From: Streptococcus sp. LPB0220
Lineage (GTDB): Bacteria > Bacillota > Bacilli > Lactobacillales > Streptococcaceae
Length of the DNA: 64,000 nucleotides
Direction: 5' to 3'
Assembly (NCBI RefSeq): GCF_008727815.1
Contig: NZ_CP044230.1
Span: 914,001 to 978,000, forward strand
How positions within the stretch are numbered: position 1 is the stretch's first letter; the number at the start of each line of letters is the position of its first letter. The position numbers and the translations under genes were made by a program. Below are positions 24,515 through 32,962 of the stretch, piece by piece. The notes beneath the pieces were generated by a model, which saw only the letters and a list, made by a program, of their open reading frames with translations, was not told the DNA's origin and made no database searches.

Positions 24515-26197
24515 ATGAAACAATTGATAAAGAACCATCAGAAGGCTTTTTATGCTTTCATGATATTTAATATACTGGTCCCTTTAACTAATATTGCTTT
24601 TGCTTATTCTATTAAAGGTATTATTGATAGTGGTATGTCCCAAAATGAAGATGCCTTAACTCAAGCGGTACTAATAGGGGCTACTGTTATTTTCATCTAT
24701 GCAGGACTCAACTTTATATCTCTTCGATTGAAAAATAAACTTGTTAGGCAAATCATGTCAAGATATAAAAACAAGGTGTTCCAATCTATTTTAGATAGGG
24801 ATTATAAAGACTTTTCTAAAGAAAAATCAGGGAAATTTATTTCTGTATTAACCGAAAATATGAAGAAAATTGAGCAAGATTATCTGCACCAGTATTTTAA
24901 TATTTCAAAAAACCTTTCCTTAATGATTTTTTCACTCCTAGCTATGTTTATAGGTAATTGGTTTTTGACCTTATTAGTAATCATTGCTAGCATTATTCCA
25001 ATGATGATATCAGGATTTATTGGACAAAAATCAGCCTCTCTACAAAATAGTGCTATGATTGCAGATCAGAAGTATTTAGCTAAGGTTAAAGATATTTTAG
25101 CAGGATTTCTGGTTATTAAAAGTTTTAATGTGAAAGAGGCTATCTGTGAGGATTATAGTCATGAAAGTGAAAAATTTGATGAAATAAATTTTATAAAAGG
25201 GAAATTTGATATTTTAGCTAATGTTATTTCACAGCTTTCAGGGATGATTGTTTTTTTGGTAGCTTTTGGTGGAGGGATGTATCTCGTATTTAATGGCTAT
25301 ACCACAATTGGAAGTGTGACAGCTATTGTTCAACTAGTCAATTTTGTAGTAATGCCACTAAATGAAATTGGTATGGGAATGAGTAAATTTCGTGAAGGGC
25401 AAGCAACACTTAATGCATTTGAGGTAAAAGATGTAACTGGACTTCAGACTGGTGAAACGAAAGAATATTTCGATGATGTTATTTCTTTTTCAAATATAGA
25501 CTTTTCTTACCCTAATGCTGAAGAAAAAATTTTTAATCATTTATCTTTAAAGATTCAAAAAGGGGAAAAAATTGCAATTGTAGGAATGTCAGGGAGTGGG
25601 AAATCAACTTTGCTCAATCTATTACTGCGTTTTTACGATATAACAAGTGGGCACATCTCCATTGATAATATAGATTTGCAAGCTATTTCAGCAGAGAGCC
25701 TTTATAACTTAATGACTATTGTTCAACAAGATGTTTATATCTTTGATGATACTTTAAGAGCCAATATTACTCTTAATCAATCCTTTACTGATGAGGAAAT
25801 AAAGCAAGCTGTACAGCAGTCAGGTTTAGAAAGTTATGTTTTAGAAAATGAATCTGGTCTACAGACTTTATGTGGAGAGAATGGCTCAAATCTATCTGGC
25901 GGACAAAAACAAAGACTTAGTATTGCGCGTGCCTTGATTCGAAAAACACCAATCTTATTATTGGACGAGGCAACCTCGTCTTTGGATAATCAAGTAACTA
26001 CTGAAATTGAAAAGTCAATCTTGGATATTCAAGATTTAACTGCACTTGTAGTCACCCACAAGTTGAATGAGAACATTTTGAAAAGATATGATAGGATTCT
26101 CTTTATGAAAGCAGGCGTCATTGTTGAAGATGGTTCTTTTTGTGACTTGATGGATAGGAGAGGTGAGTTTTATAAGTTGTTTGAGTTGAGTGTGTAA
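24515..26197 (+). CDS. ABC exporter, fused membrane and ATPase domains
   Basis: 560 residues: six membrane helices (about 12-290) fused to an ATPase with Walker A GMSGSGKST, LSGGQKQR signature and ILLLDEAT Walker B. Type IV half-exporter similar to peptide or drug exporters. Cotranscribed with the preceding ATPase and permease, so the TetR module controls both a two-part and a fused transporter. Substrate unknown. Confidence 0.92.
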   Translation: MKQLIKNHQKAFYAFMIFNILVPLTNIAFAYSIKGIIDSGMSQNEDALTQAVLIGATVIFIYAGLNFISLRLKNKLVRQIMSRYKNKVFQSILDRDYKDFSKEKSGKFISVLTENMKKIEQDYLHQYFNISKNLSLMIFSLLAMFIGNWFLTLLVIIASIIPMMISGFIGQKSASLQNSAMIADQKYLAKVKDILAGFLVIKSFNVKEAICEDYSHESEKFDEINFIKGKFDILANVISQLSGMIVFLVAFGGGMYLVFNGYTTIGSVTAIVQLVNFVVMPLNEIGMGMSKFREGQATLNAFEVKDVTGLQTGETKEYFDDVISFSNIDFSYPNAEEKIFNHLSLKIQKGEKIAIVGMSGSGKSTLLNLLLRFYDITSGHISIDNIDLQAISAESLYNLMTIVQQDVYIFDDTLRANITLNQSFTDEEIKQAVQQSGLESYVLENESGLQTLCGENGSNLSGGQKQRLSIARALIRKTPILLLDEATSSLDNQVTTEIEKSILDIQDLTALVVTHKLNENILKRYDRILFMKAGVIVEDGSFCDLMDRRGEFYKLFELSV

Positions 26198-26249
26198 TTC
26201 TCTTTCGTTTTATAGTATAATTTTATAAAACAATCTATCACTTTCGTTC

Positions 26250-26365
26250 TGTAGTATAGATGTTTGCTAGCATCACACGTCGAGTGTGTAGCTTTGCTGG
26301 TAAAAGCCTAGAAACCTTGGAACGAAAGGGATACTGAAAAGCCTTGATTGTAAGGCTTTTTTTGC
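26250..26365 (+). repeat. rumA-tail repeat, copy B
   Basis: The left part (TTTCGTTCTGTAGTATAGATG, up to about 26270) is shared with copies at 30.68, 31.11 and, more loosely, 28.08 kb and is not in rumA. The right part is a diverged copy of the rumA 3' end and terminator. Positions 26276-26311 still encode [15 protein letters not shown]; from GAG onward every difference from rumA is synonymous. The terminator hairpin is at 26336-26363. Confidence 0.85.
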
Positions 26366-26455
26366 ATTTTTGTGATAGAATATAGGTAGTTATAATCGAG
26401 AGCAACTAAGAAGCAGAAAATATTACATTTAAAATAATCAAGATATGGAGATGAA

Positions 26456-27208
26456 ATGACAGAAATTGATAAAAGGAATTTAAAAAATTATCTTTATATT
26501 ACATTTGGAATTACTTATATAACATGGGGGCTTCTCGCCATAATTACGCAATCTCATATTTTGGGATTAGAAACGATTATAGGGAGATCATTACATATAG
26601 TAGGTGCACTTGGACCAGCTATTGCAAGTGTCTTTTATTTGAAAAGGAATAATATAAAATTTCAACATTTTGTATTTAGTAAGAAAGAAAATAGTAGTAT
26701 TTATTTCATTATTCATTTGTTAGCAATTTTGATACTATTTTCTTTATCTTCCTTAGAATTAAACGGAGTATCAATTTACCTGATGCCACTATTCTATATT
26801 CAATTAATCTTTTTTGGTGGTGGTCACGAAGAATTAGGATGGAGAGGCATACTACAACCCTTACTTGATAAAAAATATACTTATTGGAAATCTAATTTGA
26901 TTGTAGGATTAATTTGGGGGATATGGCATCTGCCTTTATGGTTTATTGTTGGAGAAAGTCATCAAGGATTTCCTTTTATTTTATTTTTTATATATACGTT
27001 ATTTTTAAGTTTTGTTTTAGGGCTTCTTTACCGTCAAACACAATCTGTGGGGTATTGTATTTTATTTCATGCGTTCGCAAATTTGTTAAATCTCTATTTT
27101 GTGTTGAAGATTAATCTTACTTTTATTATCATTTTTATTGCTTATTTAATTTATACAATATTGGCGAGTAATAGAATTAGTAAGGAAAAGAATTTGTATC
27201 CAAAATAA
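26456..27208 (+). CDS. CPBP family intramembrane protease
   Basis: 250 residues, about eight membrane helices. Motif 1 HEELGWRG has E125, E126 and R130; motifs 2 and 3 have histidines in WGIWHLP and LFHAFANL. CPBP (Abi) proteins are membrane metalloproteases or homologues, and in lactic acid bacteria some give bacteriocin self-immunity. TGGAG ribosome site. The last 68 bases of coding sequence (27121-27188) are duplicated exactly at 27836-27903. Confidence 0.9.
   Translation: MTEIDKRNLKNYLYITFGITYITWGLLAIITQSHILGLETIIGRSLHIVGALGPAIASVFYLKRNNIKFQHFVFSKKENSSIYFIIHLLAILILFSLSSLELNGVSIYLMPLFYIQLIFFGGGHEELGWRGILQPLLDKKYTYWKSNLIVGLIWGIWHLPLWFIVGESHQGFPFILFFIYTLFLSFVLGLLYRQTQSVGYCILFHAFANLLNLYFVLKINLTFIIIFIAYLIYTILASNRISKEKNLYPK
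27121..27188 (+). repeat. 68-bp direct repeat, copy 1
   Basis: Lies inside the 3' end of the CPBP gene. Identical over 68 bases to 27836-27903. The two copies bracket the nucleotidyltransferase-like gene. Confidence 0.9.
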
Positions 27209-27296
27209 CTGGCTATACTCTAGAAAATGAAGGTGATTTTGTTCAAGGTTATATAGTAGAAATAACGAAAATCTATATGAAAGGTTTAGAGTAAAT

Positions 27297-27788
27297 ATGA
27301 GTCTCTTATTTGAAGAATTTAAAACCATTTGTTTCCATTTAAATCGAGTCGGAATTACACCGACACTGATGGGCTCTTTGGGATTTGAGTTTAGAACGAA
27401 AGAAAATTGGGGGCCGTCTGACATTGACATTCATGTGCCTGGTGACCCTAGAGGTTGGGAAGCACCTGATCATCTCAGAATTTATGAATGGGACAAGATA
27501 ATGAAAGTGATGAAAGACTTAGGCTACGTCTTAATAGATATTCATGAGCATGAATTCCAAAAGGATAGAGTGAGTGTTGAATTTGGAAGTATCGATTCCT
27601 TACTTGATTTTGCAGGAGTTTCGGAATCGGATATAGAGCTTATTCACATTGAAGGCATCGCTTTTCGTCTTCCAAGTCTGGAGCAGTATCTAAGTATTTA
27701 CAAAGCTTCTTCTCAAGACTCATATCGAAATGATCACAATAACAATAAGGATTTTAAAAAGATCGAGTGGCTGGAAAGACATTTGTAA
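27297..27788 (+). CDS. Nucleotidyltransferase-like protein
   Basis: 163 residues. The N-terminus carries GSLGFEF followed by SDIDIHVPG, the spacing of the GS-x-DxD motif of minimal nucleotidyltransferases; WEAPDHLRIYEWDKI is conserved among streptococcal relatives. It could modify a drug or a nucleic acid end, but no substrate is known. The start ATG has only a distant AAAGG. The gene and its flanks sit between 68-bp direct repeats, as though a cassette was inserted. Confidence 0.7.
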   Translation: MSLLFEEFKTICFHLNRVGITPTLMGSLGFEFRTKENWGPSDIDIHVPGDPRGWEAPDHLRIYEWDKIMKVMKDLGYVLIDIHEHEFQKDRVSVEFGSIDSLLDFAGVSESDIELIHIEGIAFRLPSLEQYLSIYKASSQDSYRNDHNNNKDFKKIEWLERHL

Positions 27789-27835
27789 ATTATCATATAA
27801 AAAGTAGTAAGTTGTAAGACTGGCTGCTATGTTAT

Positions 27836-27903
27836 TTTTATTATCATTTTTATTGCTTATTTAATTTATACAATATTGGCGAGTAATAGAATTAGTAAGG
27901 AAA
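27836..27903 (+). repeat. 68-bp direct repeat, copy 2
   Basis: Exact copy of the end of the CPBP coding region (27121-27188), here without its gene; untranslated remnant. Confidence 0.9.
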
Positions 27904-28080
27904 CAACATTTTAAAATTTAGATCAGGATATCCATTATTGAATGTAACGATTTGCTAATTAGATGATCTATGTTAGAGAATTATCTTTTATAATTTAAAG
28001 TGGAGTGATGAATGTCGTTTCTTTTGGAACTGGTGAAAATCTTTCCGTTCCACAGTATCATTTTAAAATGATTTTCATTG

Positions 28081-28167
28081 TCTTTTGTTTATTAGTATAA
28101 AAGCAGAATATTACCACATGTTGAGGCAGTATCACTTCTTGTACGATCTGAGGCTTCAGCGAAATAG
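28081..28167 (+). repeat. rumA-tail repeat, copy D1
   Basis: Starts with an element-end-like sequence (CTTTTGTTTATTAGTATA) and runs into codons for VEAVSLLVRSEASAK-stop (28120-28167), homologous to the [14 protein letters not shown] tail of rumA but extended. Confidence 0.65.
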
Positions 28168-28189
28168 AAGTAGATGATCTGCCCATGGG

Positions 28190-28280
28190 ACAAGGTGAGA
28201 CCGAAGGTCGAGAAGGTGCCCTGGGGTATAGGACTCGTAGAATGAGGAGGGAAACCGACGAAATGATACGGTAAGTCCGA
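28190..28280 (+). repeat. Structured repeat S, copy 1
   Basis: GACC-GAA-GGTC hairpin at 28199-28209, GTGCCCTGGGGTATAG, and GGACT...AGTCC closing pair (28231-28278). Related to copy 2 at 30790-30850. Identity unknown; could be part of a mobile-intron or recombination-site RNA. Confidence 0.5.
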
Positions 28281-28283
28281 ACC

Positions 28284-28380
28284 GCCGAGTGTGTGACTCT
28301 ACTCTTCCGATCTGAGACAGCGAAAAGTAGAAGGGTATGGTATTGGTATCAATCAATGAGTAACAAAGTAACAGCTTGAT
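28284..28380 (+). repeat. rumA-tail repeat, copy D2
   Basis: Codons for AECVTLLFRSETAK continue to a stop at 28378-28380. The VECVALL-like core and the RSExxAK extension (also in D1) identify it as another rumA 3' end. No element-end sequence in front of it; repeat S abuts instead. Confidence 0.6.
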
Positions 28381-28418
28381 TCGAAACATTTGCTTGTAAT
28401 TTGCGGAGGAACATCAAT

Positions 28419-28847
28419 ATGGATGGAATAACAAAAGATTCTATAAAAACGGCTGAACTAATGAAACAATTATGGCCCCAATTGACCGATAAAGAAGCTA
28501 TTGATGAAGTAAAAAAATATACGAATGGCAAAAATACTGCAATCTTTACAGAAGTTGAAGGTGACACAATTGTAGGGTTAGCACTATGTTCACTCAGATT
28601 CGATTATGTTGAAGGTTGTAAATATAGTCCTGTTGGATTCTTAGAAGGGATTATTGTCGACGAGGAATATCGTTTAAAGGATATTGCTAAAAATCTCTGT
28701 ACAAAATGTGAGGAATGGGCGAAAAATAAAGGATGTAAGGAATTTGCAAGTGATTGTACTTTAACGAATACTGATTCTATAAGATTTCATCTCAATATTG
28801 GATTCCAGGAGGCAAATAGAATTATTCACTTTAAGAAGACATTATAA
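28419..28847 (+). CDS. AAC(6')-I-like GNAT acetyltransferase
   Basis: 142 residues resembling aminoglycoside 6'-N-acetyltransferases: LWPQL near the N-terminus, RFDYVEGCKYSPVGFLEG in the middle and NIGFQEANRIIHFKKTL at the end are the blocks shared by AAC(6')-I enzymes. It could acetylate an aminoglycoside or another amine. In the acetyl-CoA loop the usual RxxGxA reads RLKDIA (Asp for Gly), so activity is uncertain. The ATG at 28419 has GGAGGA 8 bases upstream; the in-frame TTG at 28401 lies before the ribosome site. Confidence 0.75.
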   Translation: MDGITKDSIKTAELMKQLWPQLTDKEAIDEVKKYTNGKNTAIFTEVEGDTIVGLALCSLRFDYVEGCKYSPVGFLEGIIVDEEYRLKDIAKNLCTKCEEWAKNKGCKEFASDCTLTNTDSIRFHLNIGFQEANRIIHFKKTL

Positions 28848-28967
28848 TTTCAGAACGTGGTCAAAATTTATGTATCTTTAGGAAGTGTGAAAGAATGGAC
28901 GGACTACGAATTACTTTTCATTAGTTAAGAATATAGTAATGTTGTAAAGTTAATCGAGGAGTTATTG

Positions 28968-29846
28968 GTGGATTTTAGTAGTAAGATAGCCATAAATAAA
29001 GGTTGGTCAGATGATAAAAAATATTGTGTGACAGATAAAAATCAGCAAAAATATTTCTTGCGTGTTTCTGATAAGGAGAAGTTAGATTCTAAAAAATTTG
29101 AATTTGATATGATGGAGAAAGTAGCTTCTCTTGGAGTTCCGATGTGTAAACCGATTAACATAGAACTATGCGATGACGAAGTACATTCTTTACATGAATG
29201 GATAGATGGGAAAGATGCTCGAGAAACCATTTTAACTGTTTCAAAAGAACAACAATACATTTACGGAGTAGAAGCAGGAAGAATCCTTCAAAAAATTCAT
29301 TCACTCCCTGTCACAGAAGTTCGTGAAGATTGGGAGGTCTTTTATAATCGAAAAATTGATGACAAAATCTCCAAATACAAAGAATGTCCCGTTCAATATG
29401 AAAATGGTCAGATCTTTATTGATTTTTTAAATGCAAATCGAGAATTGTTAAAAGATAGACCTCAGGTTTTCCAACATGGAGATTATCATATCGGGAATTT
29501 CATGATTGGTGAAGATTGTAAAATTTATATCATTGACTTTGATCGATTTGATATTGGAGATCCTTGGGAGGAATTCAATCGTATTGTATGGTCTGCTCAA
29601 GTCTCTCCCTCTTTTGCGTCTGGTATGATAGATGGATATTTTGATCATAAGGTTCCGGATTTATTTTGGAAGCTTCTCGCTATCTATATTCTAAATAACA
29701 TAGTTGGTGCTCTGTCATGGGCTGTACCTTACGGAGCTGAAGAAATATCAGTAATGCAACAACAAGCTAAGGAAATTTTAGAATGGTATGATGATATGAA
29801 TCAAATCATTCCTAGTTGGTACTTGAACAAGAAGAAGACTGAATAA
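28968..29846 (+). CDS. Aminoglycoside phosphotransferase-family kinase
   Basis: 292 residues. Conserved kinase motifs: HGDYHIGN (Brenner motif, catalytic Asp) near residue 173 and IIDFDRFDIGDP (metal-binding DFD). APH-like enzymes phosphorylate aminoglycosides, macrolides, choline or other small molecules. GTG at 28968 lies 7 bases after GAGGA; the TTG three bases before is closer. Its position after the AAC-like gene suggests a drug-modifying set, but sequence alone cannot tell the substrate. Confidence 0.8.
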   Translation: MDFSSKIAINKGWSDDKKYCVTDKNQQKYFLRVSDKEKLDSKKFEFDMMEKVASLGVPMCKPINIELCDDEVHSLHEWIDGKDARETILTVSKEQQYIYGVEAGRILQKIHSLPVTEVREDWEVFYNRKIDDKISKYKECPVQYENGQIFIDFLNANRELLKDRPQVFQHGDYHIGNFMIGEDCKIYIIDFDRFDIGDPWEEFNRIVWSAQVSPSFASGMIDGYFDHKVPDLFWKLLAIYILNNIVGALSWAVPYGAEEISVMQQQAKEILEWYDDMNQIIPSWYLNKKKTE

Positions 29847-29976
29847 TAAAAGAGCTTAAATATCAATTTGAAGAAATGTCAGGATTATTTGCTCATATTA
29901 TAACGAATTCAATTCTTTATTAATACCTATCGAGAATTATCTTGAAACTTGGAATGTTGTTTTGGGGTCAAGTTAC

Positions 29977-30594
29977 ATGAAAGAATATATTTTAAATTTA
30001 GAAAAAGAATTCTCTTTAATAGAAAATGGATTTAAAGAAGAAGAGAAAAGAGCTCTTGCTGATTATCTATCAAACGATAATGTGTATACCAAAGAATTAG
30101 CATTTTTAGCTTTTAAATCCAATGTATATCAAGTTAGAATGTACAGTGTATTTCTCTTTGGCCATTTGTCATCGTATGAAGAAATTTTGATCTTTATGAG
30201 GGATGAGGTTTCAAAGGATGACAATTGGAGAGTTCAAGAAGTATTAGCAAAAGCATTTGATGAATTTTGTAAGCAAACAGGTTATGAAAAATCTCTTCCG
30301 GTTATTGACGACTGGCTACAAAATAATAATCCAAATGTCAGAAGAGCTGTTACAGAAGGTTTGAGAATATGGACGAGTAGACCATATTTCAAGGATAATC
30401 CAGATGAAGCTATTAAACGAATCGCAACATTAAAAGAAGATTCTAGTGAATATGTTAGAAAATCAGTCGGTAATGCTTTGAGGGATATTGGCAAAAAATT
30501 TCCAGAGTTGATCAAAGAAGAACTTGATAGTTGGGATGTTAAGAGTAAAGAGATTCAAAAAGTTTACAAGTTAGCAAGTAAATTTATTAAGTGA
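29977..30594 (+). CDS. HEAT-repeat protein, AlkD-like
   Basis: 205-residue all-helical protein with HEAT-like repeats (NDNWRVQEVLAKAFDEFC; NPNVRRAVTEGLRIWTSRPYF). This pattern is that of the DNA alkylation repair AlkC/AlkD family, whose members remove bulky alkylated bases such as those left by DNA-alkylating antibiotics. The TTG at 29962 is in frame upstream, but the ATG at 29977 is preferred. It follows the AAC/APH pair in the same direction. Activity uncertain. Confidence 0.65.
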   Translation: MKEYILNLEKEFSLIENGFKEEEKRALADYLSNDNVYTKELAFLAFKSNVYQVRMYSVFLFGHLSSYEEILIFMRDEVSKDDNWRVQEVLAKAFDEFCKQTGYEKSLPVIDDWLQNNNPNVRRAVTEGLRIWTSRPYFKDNPDEAIKRIATLKEDSSEYVRKSVGNALRDIGKKFPELIKEELDSWDVKSKEIQKVYKLASKFIK

Positions 30595-30679
30595 CAATTA
30601 TCAGCTATAAAGCTTGAAAAATGCTAACTATAAAATAGTTTCATTCTTAAGTTTAATTTTAAACAACAACTTAGTCATT

Positions 30680-30915
30680 TTCGTTCTATAATATAGAAGT
30701 TTACTAGCACCATACGTAGAGTGTGTGAGTTTGTTAGTGAAACGTAGCTAATCCTCAAAAGGTTCACTGAACCTTTTGAGTCCGCACATGCGAGAAAGTG
30801 CCCTGGGGTATAGCTGTCGTAGAGTAAGGAGTGTACGACGAAACGGTAGGTAAAAGCGTAAAAACCTTGTAATGAAAGGGATTGTAAAAAGCCTTGAGGT
30901 CAAGGCTTTTCTCGT
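30680..30915 (+). repeat. rumA-tail repeat, copy C (interrupted)
   Basis: Left part matches copy B (TTCGTTCTATAATATAGAAG). Codons at 30716-30751 read VECVSLLVKRS-stop. After GTTAG the match is interrupted by about 110 bases holding an inverted repeat and structured repeat S. It then resumes with GGTAAAAGCGTAAAAACCTT and a rumA-like terminator hairpin at 30886-30911. Confidence 0.75.
30790..30850 (+). repeat. Structured repeat S, copy 2
   Basis: GTGCCCTGGGGTATAG, then GTCGTA-(12)-TACGAC perfect stem and GACGAAACGG. Same core order as 28216-28270. No known RNA family recognised with confidence. Confidence 0.5.
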
Positions 30916-31109
30916 GTACATAGGAAATATTAGAGAAAGAGTATAAGTTTAGTATCTTGGTTTGATAGATGGAATTGTTAGGATTCAATTTCCATTTACC
31001 CTTTTATTTTTCTATGTTATAATATTTTAGAGTAGACATAATCAGCTTTTAACTCTTCTCTTAGATTGATAAATTCGCTCAATAATCTAATAACAAAGCC
31101 AGACTAGTT

Positions 31110-31205
31110 GCTTTCGTTCTATAATAAAGATGCTTTCCAGCACCACGTTGCATCTGTAGTTCTGCTGGTAAAGCATAAAAATCTTTGAATGAAATATTTT
31201 TAAAG
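31110..31205 (+). repeat. rumA-tail repeat, copy E
   Basis: CTTTCGTTCTATAATAAAGATG element end, then codons at 31144-31188 reading HVASVVLLVKHKNL-stop. The terminator part is lost (AATGAAATATTTTTAAAG). Most decayed of the copies that keep the element end. Confidence 0.7.
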
Positions 31206-31331
31206 TGTTTGTATCCCAGCAAAGAGTTAAAGAGCGACTATCTAAGTTGGTAAATAACTTCAGGAGGTTTATACGTTACGCTTAGATCTTATGTAACCAA
31301 GAAGCACTTATTCTTCTATTTTATAGCGATT

Positions 31332-32819
31332 ATGATTACTTGGCTGGAGGCTATTATTACACCAGCTTTGATTCAGTATATTGTCTCCAGTTTTACCAAT
31401 CACCAGTTGCATTTGCTATGGCAGGTCTTGTTTTGGGGGATTGTTGGAAATCTGATTCTCTTGCTGGGTTTGGCGGGGAAACGTTATTACTACGCACGAG
31501 TGCTGACAGACTTCAAGTCGGGTATTAAGAAGGCTATCTTTCAGACTTTTCTATATAGCCGTCAGATAGCGGATGAAGAAGTTTTGTCAGACTTGGAAAA
31601 TGATGTAAAACAGCTAGAAGATAATTATATTGAGCCAACTGTTATTATTATTTCTTCTTTGGGATTTACAACCGTCTCTATCTGTTACGCTCTTTGGACT
31701 AATTTTTATCTTGGCTTGCTCTTTATCATTTTTTATTCGATACCTGTTCTTTGTAGTGGAATTGGCTCTAAACGTTTGGATGAAATTACGAAGGAGAAGT
31801 CCTTAGCTAATCAAGCCTATGTCTCTCAAGCAACCAATATGATCGCAGGTGCTCGTTCCATACGGTATTATCGGGGGCAAAGCTTGTTTTACAAACTGTT
31901 CTCTAAAGATTTGCACAAGGCTCTAAAGGAAGAAATCGCCTATGAAAAACAACGGACTATAAATAGCCTCTTTATCAATGGAATTGATGCTTTTTGCTCT
32001 GTTGCGCCTATTGTCATTGGTGGTTTCATGACCTATTATAACTACCTATCTGCAGCCAGCTTTGTAGGAATTTACCTCGTATCGTATAATATTGGCTATC
32101 AATTTCAGGAGTTATCTTACTTTATCAATACTAGAAAATCAGCCAAGTCTCTCTGTGATAAATATCAAAAATTGTTGGGAGTAGACTTGGATATGCCTTC
32201 TGTTCTCGAAGGTTCTGTCTTTCCTATCCAGTTAGAGAAAGTCAGTGTTGAGCGTGATGGTCAAGAAATCCTAGCCTCTTGTGACCTTACTATTGAGGAA
32301 GGGGAAAAGATTGCCATTATCGGAGAAAGTGGATCTGGAAAAACAACCTTACTGAACCTAATCTATGGTGAAATTGAACCTAGTCATGGTCGGATTCGCT
32401 ACCATGGGCAAGAACTAACCTCGGATGAACTCTATCAGGCAGGAGCTTACATTCTCCAGTCTAGTCATATCTTTGATGGTTTGAGCCTAGAGGAAAATAT
32501 TGCTTTGGGACAAGAACTTGATACTGTAAGGATGGACGAAATCCTGCAACAAACTGGTTTGAAAGCTCTTCAAAACAAAAACCTTAGCAACCAGACTCTG
32601 TCAGGCGGTGAGAAGCAGCGCTTGGAAATTGCCCGTGCTCTTTATCACAATCGCCAATTTATCCTAGCTGATGAGGTCAAAGCCAATCTGGACTTTAAAA
32701 ATCAAGAGAAAATCAGTGAACTTCTCTTCTCCCTCCCTCAAGCACTCGTAGAAGTGATTCATCACTATAGTGAAGAGGACTTGAAGCGCTATGATAAGGT
32801 GATAAAACTGGAGAAATAA
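31332..32819 (+). CDS. ABC exporter half, N-terminus uncertain
   Basis: 495 residues from the first ATG: membrane domain with five to six helices, then an ATPase with GESGSGKTT, LSGGEKQR and FILADE. A full exporter would have about 20 more N-terminal residues. The frame stays open and coding-like upstream to 31269 (LYVTLRSYVTKKHLFFYF), next to a strong AGGAGG at 31262-31267, but there is no ATG, GTG or TTG there. The ATG at 31332 has no ribosome site. The start codon was probably lost, so the gene may be silent. Substrate unknown. Confidence 0.75.
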   Translation: MITWLEAIITPALIQYIVSSFTNHQLHLLWQVLFWGIVGNLILLLGLAGKRYYYARVLTDFKSGIKKAIFQTFLYSRQIADEEVLSDLENDVKQLEDNYIEPTVIIISSLGFTTVSICYALWTNFYLGLLFIIFYSIPVLCSGIGSKRLDEITKEKSLANQAYVSQATNMIAGARSIRYYRGQSLFYKLFSKDLHKALKEEIAYEKQRTINSLFINGIDAFCSVAPIVIGGFMTYYNYLSAASFVGIYLVSYNIGYQFQELSYFINTRKSAKSLCDKYQKLLGVDLDMPSVLEGSVFPIQLEKVSVERDGQEILASCDLTIEEGEKIAIIGESGSGKTTLLNLIYGEIEPSHGRIRYHGQELTSDELYQAGAYILQSSHIFDGLSLEENIALGQELDTVRMDEILQQTGLKALQNKNLSNQTLSGGEKQRLEIARALYHNRQFILADEVKANLDFKNQEKISELLFSLPQALVEVIHHYSEEDLKRYDKVIKLEK

Positions 32820-32962
32820 GTGGAGGTATAGATTTCAGAAAGGAGTGGTAGGTTCATTCTTTTTTGTGGCATAGATAATAAAAACTCTATCTAAAAATAT
32901 CATTACAATTACGTCAAACGAGGGATGTATCTAGTGAAAGTCTCACAGTAAGGAGTTTAAAC

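Larger units (their letters stand above)
27904..28418. other. Non-coding stretch with mosaic repeats
   Basis: No gene seen. It holds two rumA-tail copies (28112-28167 and 28284-28380) and, between them, a structured segment at 28190-28280 whose core (GTGCCCTGGGGTATAG, then TCGTAG and CGACGAAA) recurs at 30799-30847. CGATCTGAG...CAGCGAAA is repeated at 28144 and 28308 because both tail copies carry it. Confidence 0.7.
30595..31268. other. Non-coding stretch with mosaic repeats
   Basis: No gene seen. Contains rumA-tail copies C (30680-30915) and E (31110-31205), structured repeat S copy 2, and a perfect 13-bp inverted repeat (CTCAAAAGGTTCA / TGAACCTTTTGAG, about 30754-30780). Confidence 0.7.

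Noticed and set aside
27184..27294. Short frame (GYTLENEGDF ... KIYMKGLE) between the CPBP and nucleotidyltransferase genes
   Set aside because: No start codon or ribosome site; at most a 3' remnant of an unknown gene.
28190..28280. Repeat S as RNase P, tmRNA or SRP RNA
   Set aside because: Too short and lacks the conserved cores of those RNAs.
28302..28313. CTCTTCCGATCT, identical to the end of a common sequencing adapter
   Set aside because: It lies within rumA-tail copy D2 and its second half recurs naturally in copy D1 (CGATCTGAG...CAGCGAAA), so it reads as homologous codons (LLFRSE), not adapter contamination.
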